A stretch of DNA of 18,424 nucleotides from Chthoniobacterales bacterium (GTDB lineage: Bacteria > Verrucomicrobiota > Verrucomicrobiia > Chthoniobacterales > UBA10450), in assembly GCA_013695905.1 (NCBI GenBank), contig JACCZQ010000487.1:1-18424 (forward strand), read 5' to 3'. Shown here one piece after another: positions 1 to 7,573 of this stretch; position 1 is the first letter of the stretch, and each line of letters opens with the position of its first letter. The position numbers and the translations under genes are program-made. The notes below the pieces were generated by a model. It saw nothing but the letters and a program-made list of their open reading frames with translations. It was not told the DNA's origin and made no database searches.

Positions 1-192
1 GGGTGGGAGTTTATTTGGGTTTATCGTGGCCGACACAACGGGCCGTTCCGGCTCGAGCCAACGGAGATTGAACTAGGGGAGTTTTTCTCAACGGAGCTGG
101 TGAGCCGTTGGGTGGCGGCGCGGCCGCAGGAGTTCGCTCCTGGGTTTCTGGAATGCTGGAAGGCGCTGAGCGGAGTGGGCGCGAGAGTCTAG
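1..192 (+). CDS. Nudix hydrolase, C-terminal part (gene runs off the left edge)
   Basis: An open frame enters at base 1 and stops at TAG 190-192, giving 63 residues. The visible part includes WVYRGRHNGPFRLEPTEI, then an acidic stretch (GEFFSTELVSRW) and a terminal PQEFAPGFLECWKAL. This pattern resembles the last strand and helix of YfcD/IPP-isomerase-like Nudix hydrolases, where an 'F.L...E...G.FF...E...W' run follows the Nudix box. The catalytic Nudix box itself lies upstream of the window, so substrate and activity cannot be judged. The stop codon overlaps the stop of the convergent AP2-like gene. The family call rests on the C-terminal pattern only. Confidence 0.6.
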   Translation, partial: GWEFIWVYRGRHNGPFRLEPTEIELGEFFSTELVSRWVAARPQEFAPGFLECWKALSGVGARV

Positions 193-548
193 CGACGCCG
201 GCTTTTCTTCTTTCGAGTAGTCTTCTTCGCGGCCCGACCCGGCTTAACTGCCTTTACCGACTTGCTCGACTTCGCGGCTTGGCCGCTTTTCTTGCTCGCC
301 TGCTTCGCACCGCGAGGACCGCGGAAGATGCGCTCCGGCAATTCGCCGATCGCGGCGCGTTTATATTTGCGGGCCGCGCGGCGAGCACCCTCTTTGCCGC
401 CGAAGATGCTGTCGCTAAACATCCGCGTGACGGCCTGATTCCCGCGCAGGAAATGCACCTGGAAGCCATGGGTCTGCTTCTGCGCATTCCGCTTCGAGTC
501 GATGCGACGGATGTTCGGTTCGGAGTCTGGGTTGCCTCTTTTTTTCAT
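189..548 (-). CDS. AP2-like DNA-binding protein with a lysine/alanine-rich histone-like tail
   Basis: 119 residues starting at ATG 546-548. Residues about 13-65 (NIRRIDSK, THGFQVHF, then FSDSIFGGKEGARRAARKY) match bacterial AP2/ERF-like domains, known for a three-stranded sheet that contacts DNA followed by a packing helix; the FSD..(F/Y)GG...A...A..Y pattern is the giveaway. From about residue 73 the protein becomes a disordered basic tail: residues 81-119 hold 12 Lys and 5 Arg and no acidic residue, resembling histone H1/Hc1-like C-termini. The likely role is non-specific or broad-specificity DNA binding, perhaps nucleoid-associated; this is inference. It lies 67 bp downstream of the L,D-transpeptidase gene on the same strand. 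No integrase catalytic domain is present, so it is not a phage integrase. Confidence 0.75.
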   Translation of the reverse strand: MKKRGNPDSEPNIRRIDSKRNAQKQTHGFQVHFLRGNQAVTRMFSDSIFGGKEGARRAARKYKRAAIGELPERIFRGPRGAKQASKKSGQAAKSSKSVKAVKPGRAAKKTTRKKKSRRR

Positions 549-602
549 GGAATTCGCCTAACGAGAAGAAAGTAAGATATAAATGGTGTGATGCAATGAA
601 GA

Positions 603-631
603 GGCCGCGAGCTTCTCAATTTTTCGCGGCC
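603..631 (-). terminator. Possible weak hairpin terminator after the L,D-transpeptidase gene
   Basis: GGCCGCGA (603-610) pairs perfectly with TCGCGGCC (624-631), an 8-bp G+C-rich stem with a 13-nt loop that contains the transpeptidase stop codon. On the minus strand the hairpin is followed only by TCTTCATTGC, not a clear U-run, so termination is uncertain. Confidence 0.25.
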
Positions 632-1383
632 AACCCAGCGGGCGGCGGGAGTTTCCACGCCTGCCATTTCGCCTGGTATTCCGCCGCAGGGAGCAGCGCG
701 TAAACAGGTTTTTTGTCTTTTTTCAGCCACTGCATCATGCGGACGAGATCCTCCCCGGCCATGGTGGTGCAACCGGCGGTCGGCCGCTGCAGGCCACGCC
801 GGATGTGAAAGAAGATCGCACTGCCGTCGCCCGCGACAGGAGGATCGGAGTTGTGCCGGATCTCGACGAGCCAGCGGTAGGCGAAATCGTGGTGCCGCAT
901 CTTTTGTTTCTCGAACCAGGGCGGCGGATTAGCCGGATCGGGAATGACGATGTGGCGGTTGTATTGCGGGTGCTCGGGATCGTCGGGCCAGGCGTCGGCG
1001 GTGGTGATCTTCCGAAATGGGAGATCGGCTCCGGGCGGCAATTGCGCGTCGTGCGTGTAGACTTTGCCGATGCGGAAAATGCCGGCAGGGGCGCGCCCGT
1101 CTTTTTCTTTTTTGCGCAGGCCGCGCTCGTTCTGGCCGGCGAGCCCGCTGCCCCAGGCGAGCCCGGTGCGTCCGAAAAGCACCGGAACGGCGCGGCCCTG
1201 CGGTGTCCATTGGCCGCCGCGTTTCCGCTCGTACATCCGGAGTTCGCCACGCATGGAATTCCAATCCGGCGCCACGGCGACGAGGAGCTGCGTGGAATCA
1301 TCCGGGACGGCGGCACGGGCGCTGCTGACCAGAAGAAGCGCGCCGATTCCAAGGGTGATGGATCGGGTGAGAATGTTCCGCAT
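616..1383 (-). CDS. Secreted L,D-transpeptidase (YkuD family)
   Basis: 255 residues from ATG 1381-1383. This start was chosen because it opens a classic signal peptide (MRNILTRSITLGIGALLL, cleavage near SARA-A at 24); a start 13 codons further upstream would put a charged stretch before it. The catalytic YkuD signature is H193-(11)-C205 in FFHIRRGLQRPTAGCTTM, with GC(T/R) around the nucleophilic cysteine, and PAGIFRIGKVY at 99-109 is the usual 'P.G.F.(I/L)G' strand. Known family members cross-link peptidoglycan stem peptides (3-3 bonds) or attach lipoproteins in the periplasm; this one is closest in style to the COG3786-type proteins. It probably acts in the periplasm. The gene starts 17 bp from the divergent glycosyltransferase remnant, so its promoter must overlap that remnant. 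Confidence 0.85.
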   Translation of the reverse strand: MRNILTRSITLGIGALLLVSSARAAVPDDSTQLLVAVAPDWNSMRGELRMYERKRGGQWTPQGRAVPVLFGRTGLAWGSGLAGQNERGLRKKEKDGRAPAGIFRIGKVYTHDAQLPPGADLPFRKITTADAWPDDPEHPQYNRHIVIPDPANPPPWFEKQKMRHHDFAYRWLVEIRHNSDPPVAGDGSAIFFHIRRGLQRPTAGCTTMAGEDLVRMMQWLKKDKKPVYALLPAAEYQAKWQAWKLPPPAGLAAKN

Positions 1384-1400
1384 TTCGAATACTAAATGAC

Positions 1401-1979
1401 ATGCTCCCTGTTTCCACTGCATTTCCCGCGGTGAAGAAGCTGCTCGCCTTCCCCATTCTGACGGTGACGGTGTGCGGCGTGTACGCGCCGGCGCTGCACA
1501 ATGGGCTGGTCTGGGACGATACCGCGCTGGTGATGCGGGATCCGTTCATCCGCAGCTGGCGCCTGATTCCCGAGGGGTTTCAGCATTTTCTTTTCGCGGA
1601 CGCGACGGCGTCGAATTTCTACCGCCCGCTGCAACGGCTGAGCTACACGATCGATTACGCGGTGTTTGGATTTTGGACCGCGGGTACCACCTCACCAGCA
1701 TGCTGTACCATCTCGCGGCGGCGGCGGCATTGTTCCTGTTCGCGGGGGAGCTGCTCCGGCGGTTTGAGGCGAGGGCAACGGTGCAGCGCTTCGTGCCGAT
1801 GATCGCGGCGCTGGTGTGGGCGGTGCATCCCGTGGCTGGTCCTGAGCGAACTGCTCGCGGCGCAGCCGGGCCGCGCAGCTGAAGCCGCCGACGCTCTGGC
1901 CCGTGCGCGCCTTTATGATGTGCGCCTGCAAGAGCGGACCGACGCCGCGCTGCTCGCCGCGTCACACGCAAGCCGCTGA
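1401..1979 (+). pseudogene. Wreck of a TMTC-like membrane glycosyltransferase/TPR gene
   Basis: Three pieces of one gene type remain. Frame A (ATG 1401 to about 1684) encodes VYAPALHNGLVWDDTALV and NFYRPLQRLSYTIDYAVFGF, the start of bacterial integral-membrane O-glycosyltransferase-like proteins with C-terminal TPRs. At GGG 1682-1684 one base appears lost: frame B then continues correctly with GYHLTSMLYHLAAAAALFLF and IAALVWAVHPV to about 1831. There the homology stops and frame A resumes with LSELLAAQPGRAAEAADAL up to TGA 1977-1979, which reads like the helical end of the TPR region. So a 1-nt deletion plus a large in-gene deletion (several hundred codons by family length, an estimate) destroyed it. 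It may instead be an assembly collapse. Confidence 0.7.
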
Positions 1980-2136
1980 CGCGCAGAAGTTTGGCCCTTC
2001 GTTAGGCCGACCGAGGCTCCCGTGCCTCTCCAGCTTCCCCGCGGCGGTGACACGACCGGCGCCCCCGTTCGCGCGAATCTTAAATAGAGCGGCACTGAAT
2101 AAGCACGCGCCGCTCACCGTCACCTATCACACAATT

Positions 2137-3141
2137 ATGAAAAAAATATCCTTCATCGGAGCGGCTCTGGCCTTCGCGGGTCTGGCCATCGCTCCTTCTC
2201 AAGCACAGACCCAGTCTACTACCACCACCGCCACGAACACCGAGTTCGTGCAAAGCAGCAAAATCATCGGCTCGCGCATTCGCAGTGCTGATGGCTCTGA
2301 AGTGGGCGTGATTAAAGACATTGTCCTCGACCGCGAAACCGGTTGCATGGCTTACACCGTCCTCGAAACCTCGGGCGACGCCGGGCGCACCGCCAGCGGC
2401 GCACGCAGCAAGACGACGACCAGCACCACGCGCAAAACCGTGGCGATGCCATACACCGCCTTCGAGCGCACGCAGGAACCGGGGATCTACACCACCCGGA
2501 TCGATCGCGAGCGCATCTACAGCGCACCCGCCTATGATTATGCCCGCATCGAAGAGTATCACCGTCCTGAGTACGTCAGCGGGATCTACTCCTACTATGG
2601 CGTGCAGCCTTCGGTGAATCTCGGCATCGGCATCAGCGCCGGTGGCACCACTCGCCGCGACGTCCGCACCCAGGCCGGCGTGGCTGGTCAGACGACCGCG
2701 CCTGCGCCGACTCCGGCCGCGACGGTGACTCCAGCCCTTTCGCCAACCCCGGGTATCTCTCCGACTCCGGCGACAACTCCGAGCCCGACGGCCACTCCGA
2801 CCGCTACGGCAACGGCCTCGCCGACCGCGACGGCCACTCCGACAGCGACCGCGACGGCTACCGCCACACCTAGGACCACCGCCACTCCGACGGCTACACC
2901 TGGCATTTCGCCGACTGCCAGCCCTGCCACCACCGGTGCAGGCTCCACCACGACGACCAAGAGCACACCTGCTGCCGACACCGACGCGATTCAGCGCCGC
3001 GCCGCGCAGCCTGATGGCACCCCGGTGAGCGACACCAACCGCAAGTCGAAAGCAAGCAGCAAGGCGAGCGAAAAAGCCGCCACCAAAAACGCCACTGCTG
3101 ACGACGACGACAGCGACGCCAGCTCGACTGACGAGCCCTAA
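2137..3141 (+). CDS. Secreted PRC-barrel protein with a Thr/Pro/Ala linker
   Basis: 334 residues from ATG 2137; the frame is open further upstream, but only this ATG starts a signal peptide (MKKISFIGAALAFAGLAIAP, cleavage near AQA at 24). Residues about 38-120 look like a PRC-barrel: SKIIGSRIRSADGSEVG, IKDIVLDRETGCMAY, then VAMPYTAFE. The family is a small beta-barrel, best known from photosynthetic reaction centre H subunit and RimM, widespread in soil bacteria in secreted forms of unknown role. Residues 130-165 are tyrosine-rich, 187-262 form a Thr/Pro/Ala tract, and the C-terminus is Lys/Ser-rich and ends in an Asp run. Localisation is likely periplasmic or surface, with the tract as a flexible, possibly glycosylated stalk (inference). 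No Shine-Dalgarno is visible. It ends at a strong terminator. Confidence 0.85.
   Translation: MKKISFIGAALAFAGLAIAPSQAQTQSTTTTATNTEFVQSSKIIGSRIRSADGSEVGVIKDIVLDRETGCMAYTVLETSGDAGRTASGARSKTTTSTTRKTVAMPYTAFERTQEPGIYTTRIDRERIYSAPAYDYARIEEYHRPEYVSGIYSYYGVQPSVNLGIGISAGGTTRRDVRTQAGVAGQTTAPAPTPAATVTPALSPTPGISPTPATTPSPTATPTATATASPTATATPTATATATATPRTTATPTATPGISPTASPATTGAGSTTTTKSTPAADTDAIQRRAAQPDGTPVSDTNRKSKASSKASEKAATKNATADDDDSDASSTDEP
2695..2922 (+). repeat. Degenerate (Thr-Ala/Pro) codon repeat inside the PRC-barrel gene
   Basis: This codes for residues 187-262, built from short units such as SPTATPTATATA and TPTATATATATP. At DNA level it is an irregular run of ACN-GCN-CCN codons whose third bases vary, so selection seems to act on the protein composition rather than on DNA slippage alone. 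Confidence 0.8.
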
Positions 3142-3175
3142 GGACTCAAACGCGGAATAGATTTCCGCAGTTTTC

Positions 3176-3219
3176 GAAACAGCAGGAGTGACCCGGTCGC
3201 TCCTGCTGTTTCTGTTTTT
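3176..3219 (+). terminator. Rho-independent terminator after the PRC-barrel gene
   Basis: GAAACAGCAGGAG (3176-3188) pairs with CTCCTGCTGTTTC (3200-3212), a perfect 13-bp stem with an 11-nt loop, followed by TGTTTTT (3213-3219). A smaller hairpin (GCGGAA 3152-3157 with TTCCGC 3163-3168) precedes it. It lies between convergent genes and may also slow transcripts from the transporter side, although the U-run is better on the plus strand. Confidence 0.85.
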
Positions 3220-3256
3220 GGCCGCGGTCTGCCGGGTGCGGTCACGGACCGCACGC

Positions 3257-4672
3257 TCACACGTCGCCCGATTTCGCCCGCAGCCTTTCGATGATCTCCT
3301 CGTGCCGCTTCTTCGTGATCGGATAGTACCAGGTAAACACCAGCCCGGCGATCAGACACAGCGCCGGCATCGGCCCGATCGCTAACCGAATTGCCTGCAA
3401 AGCCGAGTCCGGCTGCACCGGGAGCGGTTCACCTGGTGGCACCGCGAGAAATCCCGCGACCGACAGCGCCTGCCCCACCACGAACGTCCCGAGCGCCAGC
3501 GCGATCTTCTGCAGGAAGACAAAGAACGCGTAGAACACCCCTTCGCGCCGCCGCCCCGTCTCCAGCTGATCGAGTTCGATCACATCCGGCAACATCGCAT
3601 TTGGCACCAGGTAGCAAACCGCCACACCCGCACCCGCGAGGAACGCGAAGAAAAACATCAGCGCATTTTGCCCCGGCTGCAGGAAAAGCAGCCCCGCCTG
3701 CGCCGCGAGCCAGAACGGCATGCCGATAAAATACGCCTGCTTCTTCCCCAGCCGCACACTCACCCAGCCGAAGAGCGGAATGAGCGCGAGCGCCGTGCCT
3801 TGCACGCAGAGCGCAATGAGCGGGAAGAATGTCTCCGGCAGCCGCATCCAATTGCCGACGTAAAACGGCAGAATCGTGGCGGTGAACTGCAGCGCCAGCC
3901 AGGAGAAGAGATAAATTCCGCAGACAATCAGGAACGGCCGGTTCCGCAGCACCACCCGGAATTGCTCCCGGATCGGCATCTGCGGCACAATGCTCACCTC
4001 CTCGATGCGCAACCGCCGTTCGTTGCTCGAGACCGCGCGTTTCCAGATGCCGATGAGGCACCACGTCATCGTCGCGATCCCGACGCAGGCGATCACCACG
4101 CCGTACGCGAAATATTGCGTCGTGCGGGGAAACGTCGCCAGCACCTGAAACAACGGAATCGCCAGCGCCAACCCGCCTACACTCCCGCCCAGCGCAAACG
4201 CCTGCCGGAAACCCGCCACCCGGCTCCGCTCGTCATAATCGTGCGACAGCTCCGGCGTCAGCGCCGAGTGCGGCAGCACCAGGCTCGTGTAGGCAGTATT
4301 ATAGAGGAGCGCCACCACCACGTAGTAGGCAAACAACTGCGCCTGCTGCGTCGGCGACGGTCCGGCCCACGGCGGCACCCACCATTGCAGCAGGAACAGG
4401 AGCCCGAACGGCACCACCCCCGCCAGCAGCCACGGCAGCCTCCGCCCGATCCGCGTCTGCGTGCGATCGCTTAACCACCCGATCACCGGGTCGTTCACCG
4501 CGTCCCAGATTTTCCCGATCAACAGAACGCTGCCGGCCAATCCCGGCGCCATTCCCGCCACGTTGGTGAGAAACACCAACTGGAAGAAAATCATCGTGCT
4601 CCCCGCCATCGCAGGTCCCATCTCGCCCGCGCCATAGGCGAGCTTCACGCGAATCGGCAAACGATCTTCCAC
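3257..4672 (-). CDS. GPH-family (MelB-like) MFS cation symporter
   Basis: 471 residues from GTG 4670-4672. The N-terminus VKLAYGAGEMGPAM and the loop IWDAVNDPVIGWLSDRT followed by RIGRRLPWLL are hallmarks of the glycoside-pentoside-hexuronide:cation symporter family; D57 and D61 correspond to the cation-site aspartates of MelB helix II. About twelve hydrophobic segments are evident, and length is normal for the family (450-500). Known members import sugars or glycosides with Na+ or H+, and the distant animal homologue MFSD2A carries lysophosphatidylcholine. The substrate cannot be read from the sequence. There is no sugar-hydrolase neighbour; the divergent neighbour is an Aas-like lipid enzyme 205 bp away, which raises a lipid option (inference). 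Confidence 0.85.
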   Translation of the reverse strand: MEDRLPIRVKLAYGAGEMGPAMAGSTMIFFQLVFLTNVAGMAPGLAGSVLLIGKIWDAVNDPVIGWLSDRTQTRIGRRLPWLLAGVVPFGLLFLLQWWVPPWAGPSPTQQAQLFAYYVVVALLYNTAYTSLVLPHSALTPELSHDYDERSRVAGFRQAFALGGSVGGLALAIPLFQVLATFPRTTQYFAYGVVIACVGIATMTWCLIGIWKRAVSSNERRLRIEEVSIVPQMPIREQFRVVLRNRPFLIVCGIYLFSWLALQFTATILPFYVGNWMRLPETFFPLIALCVQGTALALIPLFGWVSVRLGKKQAYFIGMPFWLAAQAGLLFLQPGQNALMFFFAFLAGAGVAVCYLVPNAMLPDVIELDQLETGRRREGVFYAFFVFLQKIALALGTFVVGQALSVAGFLAVPPGEPLPVQPDSALQAIRLAIGPMPALCLIAGLVFTWYYPITKKRHEEIIERLRAKSGDV

Positions 4673-4840
4673 CGCGACAGGAGCTATCGGAAGTTACGCC
4701 GCCGCGCAATCCCGGAGGCGACAATGCGCACGCCAACCCCATCGCGGACGCTTGCTTTCATCGCTCAAAAACCACCAATCCAACACAGAACCACATCGGC
4801 GAAGGAAGCCGTGCTGCTCTCCCGCTGCCCGATTTGCGCA

Positions 4841-4870
4841 TTGCAGTCACCCGCAGTGCAATCGTTAATC
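4841..4870 (+). promoter_or_regulatory. Candidate sigma70-like promoter for the aas-like gene
   Basis: TTGCAG (4841-4846), an 18-nt spacer and TTAATC (4865-4870) sit just before ATG 4878. If real, transcription would start at or within a base or two of the start codon, giving a leaderless or nearly leaderless mRNA. An ATTGCA/TGCAAT pair (4840-4845 and 4857-4862) brackets the spacer and could be an operator. This is pattern matching only; the rest of 4673-4877 shows nothing clear. Confidence 0.2.
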
Positions 4871-4877
4871 TTAGGCC

Positions 4878-7073
4878 ATGGAGCATCACTCTGCCGCTGA
4901 ACGCGTGCTCTACCTCGTCGGCCGCGCTTTGGTCCGCATCGTCTACCGCGTCACCCCGATGGGCCGGGAGACCTTGCCCGCCGGCGGTTTCCTGCTCCTG
5001 CCGAATCACATCTCCTTCGTCGATGCCATCGTGCTGCAGCTCGCCTCGCCGCGGCCGATTCGCTTCATCATTGATTCCTTCTATTACCGCAATCGCTTCC
5101 TCCACCCAGTGCTCCGCCTCGCCGGCTGCATCCCCATTTCTCCCCGCCGGGCGAAAGACGCCATGCGCGAAGCCGCGGAGAAAATCCGCGCCGGCGAGAT
5201 CGTCTGCCTCTTCCCCGAGGGGCAGCTGTCGCGTTCCGGCACCTTGCTGCGGTTACGCCGCGGCTATGAAATCATCGCGCGGCAGGCGGACGCCCCCGTC
5301 GTCCCCGTCTGGCTCGATCAACTCTGGGGCTCCATCTTCTCGTTCCAGGGCGGCCGTTTTTTCAAAAAGTGGCCACAGAGCCTGCCGTATCACGTCCAGG
5401 TGGCATTCGGCCAGCCCATCCATGCCGACGCCGCCGACACCGCGACACTCCGCGAGGAGCTGCTCAAGCTCGGCGAGCAATGCTACAGCCAGCGACCGCT
5501 CCTCCAGGAACACCTCGCCGCCGCCTGTCTGCGCGGTTTGAAGCGCCGCCCGTTCCGCACCCTCGTCATCGACGGTCTCGACAACACCACCCTCTCCGCC
5601 GGCAAGCTGCTCGGCGTCGCCACCGCCCTGGCGCGACATCTCACGCAGCGCCGCGACGAAACGCGCATCGGTATTGTTTTACCTCCGGGGAAAGGCGGAG
5701 TCGTCGCTAACGTCGCCGTCGTGCTCTCCGGCAAAATCCCGGTGAACCTCAATTTCACCAGCTCACGGGAAGCGATCCGCTCCGCGCAGGAACAAGCCGG
5801 CCTCAAGACCATCATCAGCGCGCGTCCCATGGCGAAGCGGCTCGAGAACTTTCCCTGGACGGAAAACGTCATCCATCTCGACGAACTGCTGCCCGCCATG
5901 AAACCGAGCATCATCTGCTGGTGGCTGCTCTGTCTCATCCTGCCGCGCCCGGTGCTCGCCGGATTACTGCACGTGCCGAAGAAGGGCGACCGCGAGGAAG
6001 CGGTGCTGCTCTTCACCAGCGGCAGCTCCGGCGCGCCCAAAGGTGTCCCCCTCACCCACCGCAATCTTCTCGGCAACGTCTCCCAGTTCGCCATCCTGCT
6101 CGACCTGGAGCCGGAGGAGCTGATCGTCGCTTCGCTCCCTCTATTTCACAGCTTCGGCTGCACCGTCACCCTGTGGTATCCCGTCATCGAAGGGGTGCGC
6201 ATCGTCACTTACCCGAGCCCTCTCGAAGCCGCCAAGATCGCCGCCATGGTCGAGCGCTACAAAGCGACGGTGATGTTCGCCACCCCCACCTTTTTGCGCG
6301 CTTACCTGCGGAAGGCAGAACCGCACCAGCTGCAGAGCCTGCGCCTCATGATCACGGGCGCGGAGAAGTTGCCCTTCGACATCGCCAAAGCGTTCGAAGC
6401 GCGTTTCGGCACCCCCGTTTACGAAGGCTACGGCCTCACCGAAACCTCACCCGTGGTGAGCGTGAATCTGCCCGATCCGCCACCGGGTAAACCGGACGAT
6501 CTCGTCCAACCCTCCAGCCGCCTGGGCTCCACCGGCAAAATGGCTCCCGGCATCGCCGCCGAGATCCGCGATCCCGACACCGACGAGAAACTCTCGCTGC
6601 ACGACACCGGCATGCTCTGGCTCCGCGGACCGAACATCTTCGACGGCTACCTCCATGATCCCGTTCGTTCCGCCGAGGTGCTCCGCGATAGCTGGTTCAA
6701 AACCGGAGACCTTGCGCGTTTCGACGAAGACGGATTTCTCTACATCGAAGGCCGGCTCTCGCGCTTCTCGAAAATCGCCGGCGAGATGGTGCCGCACGAA
6801 ATGGTCGAGTCGAAGATCATCACTGCCTTGCAACTCGACGGAGAAACCGAACGCGTCATCACGGTGATGAGTGTAACCGATGAAAGCAAAGGTGAAGCGC
6901 TCGTCCTTCTCAGCACCGTCGAGATCGACCTGCCGCAGCTGCGGGCTGCGCTCCGGGAAGCGGAGGTGCCGAATCTCTGGGTGCCGCGCACTATCCGCCG
7001 CGTCGAGAAAATCCCGGTCCTGGCCTCCGGGAAGCTCGACCTCGGGAAGTGCAAAGAGCTCGCGACGGCGTAG
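4878..7073 (+). CDS. aas: Bifunctional acyl-ACP:phospholipid acyltransferase / acyl-ACP synthetase (Aas-like)
   Basis: 731 residues from ATG 4878, close to the 719 of E. coli Aas. Residues about 30-200 are a PlsC-type acyltransferase: NHISFVD with H44 and D49 (HX4D), FPEG at 112-115 and a following GYEIIA. From about 220 an adenylate-forming (ANL) domain follows: FTSGSSGAPKG at 379-389 with K388, GYGLTET at 517-523, the FKTGDLARFDEDGF hinge region and a C-terminal LASGKLD with the likely catalytic lysine. In E. coli, Aas activates fatty acids onto bound ACP and re-acylates lysophosphatidylethanolamine at the inner membrane. A short hydrophobic stretch (ICWWLLCLILPRPVLAGLL) near residues 348-366 may anchor the two halves to the membrane. 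The stop abuts an inverted repeat. Confidence 0.88.
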   Translation: MEHHSAAERVLYLVGRALVRIVYRVTPMGRETLPAGGFLLLPNHISFVDAIVLQLASPRPIRFIIDSFYYRNRFLHPVLRLAGCIPISPRRAKDAMREAAEKIRAGEIVCLFPEGQLSRSGTLLRLRRGYEIIARQADAPVVPVWLDQLWGSIFSFQGGRFFKKWPQSLPYHVQVAFGQPIHADAADTATLREELLKLGEQCYSQRPLLQEHLAAACLRGLKRRPFRTLVIDGLDNTTLSAGKLLGVATALARHLTQRRDETRIGIVLPPGKGGVVANVAVVLSGKIPVNLNFTSSREAIRSAQEQAGLKTIISARPMAKRLENFPWTENVIHLDELLPAMKPSIICWWLLCLILPRPVLAGLLHVPKKGDREEAVLLFTSGSSGAPKGVPLTHRNLLGNVSQFAILLDLEPEELIVASLPLFHSFGCTVTLWYPVIEGVRIVTYPSPLEAAKIAAMVERYKATVMFATPTFLRAYLRKAEPHQLQSLRLMITGAEKLPFDIAKAFEARFGTPVYEGYGLTETSPVVSVNLPDPPPGKPDDLVQPSSRLGSTGKMAPGIAAEIRDPDTDEKLSLHDTGMLWLRGPNIFDGYLHDPVRSAEVLRDSWFKTGDLARFDEDGFLYIEGRLSRFSKIAGEMVPHEMVESKIITALQLDGETERVITVMSVTDESKGEALVLLSTVEIDLPQLRAALREAEVPNLWVPRTIRRVEKIPVLASGKLDLGKCKELATA

Positions 7074-7128
7074 AAGGCGACAATTCTGTCGCCGGTCGCG
7101 AATCAATTGGCGACAGAAGTGTCGCCTT
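7074..7128. repeat. GGCGACA nested-palindrome repeat, copy A
   Basis: The left arm (7074-7093) and right arm (7109-7128) are 20-nt inverted repeats matching at 19 positions, separated by 15 nt. Each arm is also a small palindrome by itself (GGCGACA-4 nt-TGTCGCC). The element begins directly after the aas stop codon and its right arm forms the last codons of the MaoC gene. Copy B lies at 14261-14311 with the same arm core and the same 15-nt loop length. It may act as a terminator between the convergent genes, but there is no U-run. Confidence 0.85.
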
Positions 7129-7573
7129 TCCGCTGCACCAGCGCGTTTGCGTAGTAGCTGAGCACCACCTCGTCGTGCTGATTCGTCATCACGTTGCGGA
7201 TACGGATGATCCCATGCGCCGGCTTTGAGTTCGAAGGCCGCGCTTCTACGATCTCCGTCTCGAGCCGCAACGTGTCACCAGGCCGCACCGCCACCGGCCA
7301 GCGCAACTCATCCACGCCCAAACCGACCGCTCCGCCGGCAAACCGCACCGGGCCGGTCATGAGTAAGCGCATCGCAATGGCCGCCGTGTGCCACCCGCTC
7401 GCGGCGAGACCTTCGAAAACACTCGCCTCCGCAGCGGCCTGCTCGAGGTGAAACGGCTGCGGATCGAACTCGCGCGCGAACTCGATCATCGCCTCCTCCG
7501 TCACCATATGGCTGTCGGATTGGAACCGCTGCCCTACGCACACATCTTCGAAGTAATGCATCTCGCCGGTCAT
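7103..7573 (-). CDS. MaoC-like (hot-dog fold) acyl hydratase
   Basis: 156 residues from ATG 7571-7573, whose ATGA overlaps the TGA of the upstream sulfotransferase-like gene, implying translational coupling. YFEDVCVGQRF, then EFDPQPFHLEQAAAEASVF with D37 and H42, and GLAASGWHTAAIAMRL match the MaoC dehydratase family, whose hydratase motif D-x-(N/Q)-P-x-H uses the Asp and His. RPGDTLRLETEIV is the usual 'v.pGDtl' strand. Known members hydrate enoyl-CoA-type thioesters. The last eight residues (KGDTSVAN) and the stop come from the inverted-repeat element at 7074-7128, so the C-terminus looks acquired. The substrate is unknown. Confidence 0.85.
   Translation of the reverse strand: MTGEMHYFEDVCVGQRFQSDSHMVTEEAMIEFAREFDPQPFHLEQAAAEASVFEGLAASGWHTAAIAMRLLMTGPVRFAGGAVGLGVDELRWPVAVRPGDTLRLETEIVEARPSNSKPAHGIIRIRNVMTNQHDEVVLSYYANALVQRKGDTSVAN

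Noticed and set aside
1903..2136. Upstream extension of the PRC-barrel frame
   Set aside because: The 78 extra codons overlap the end of the glycosyltransferase remnant and would bury the obvious signal peptide; ATG 2137 is the better start.
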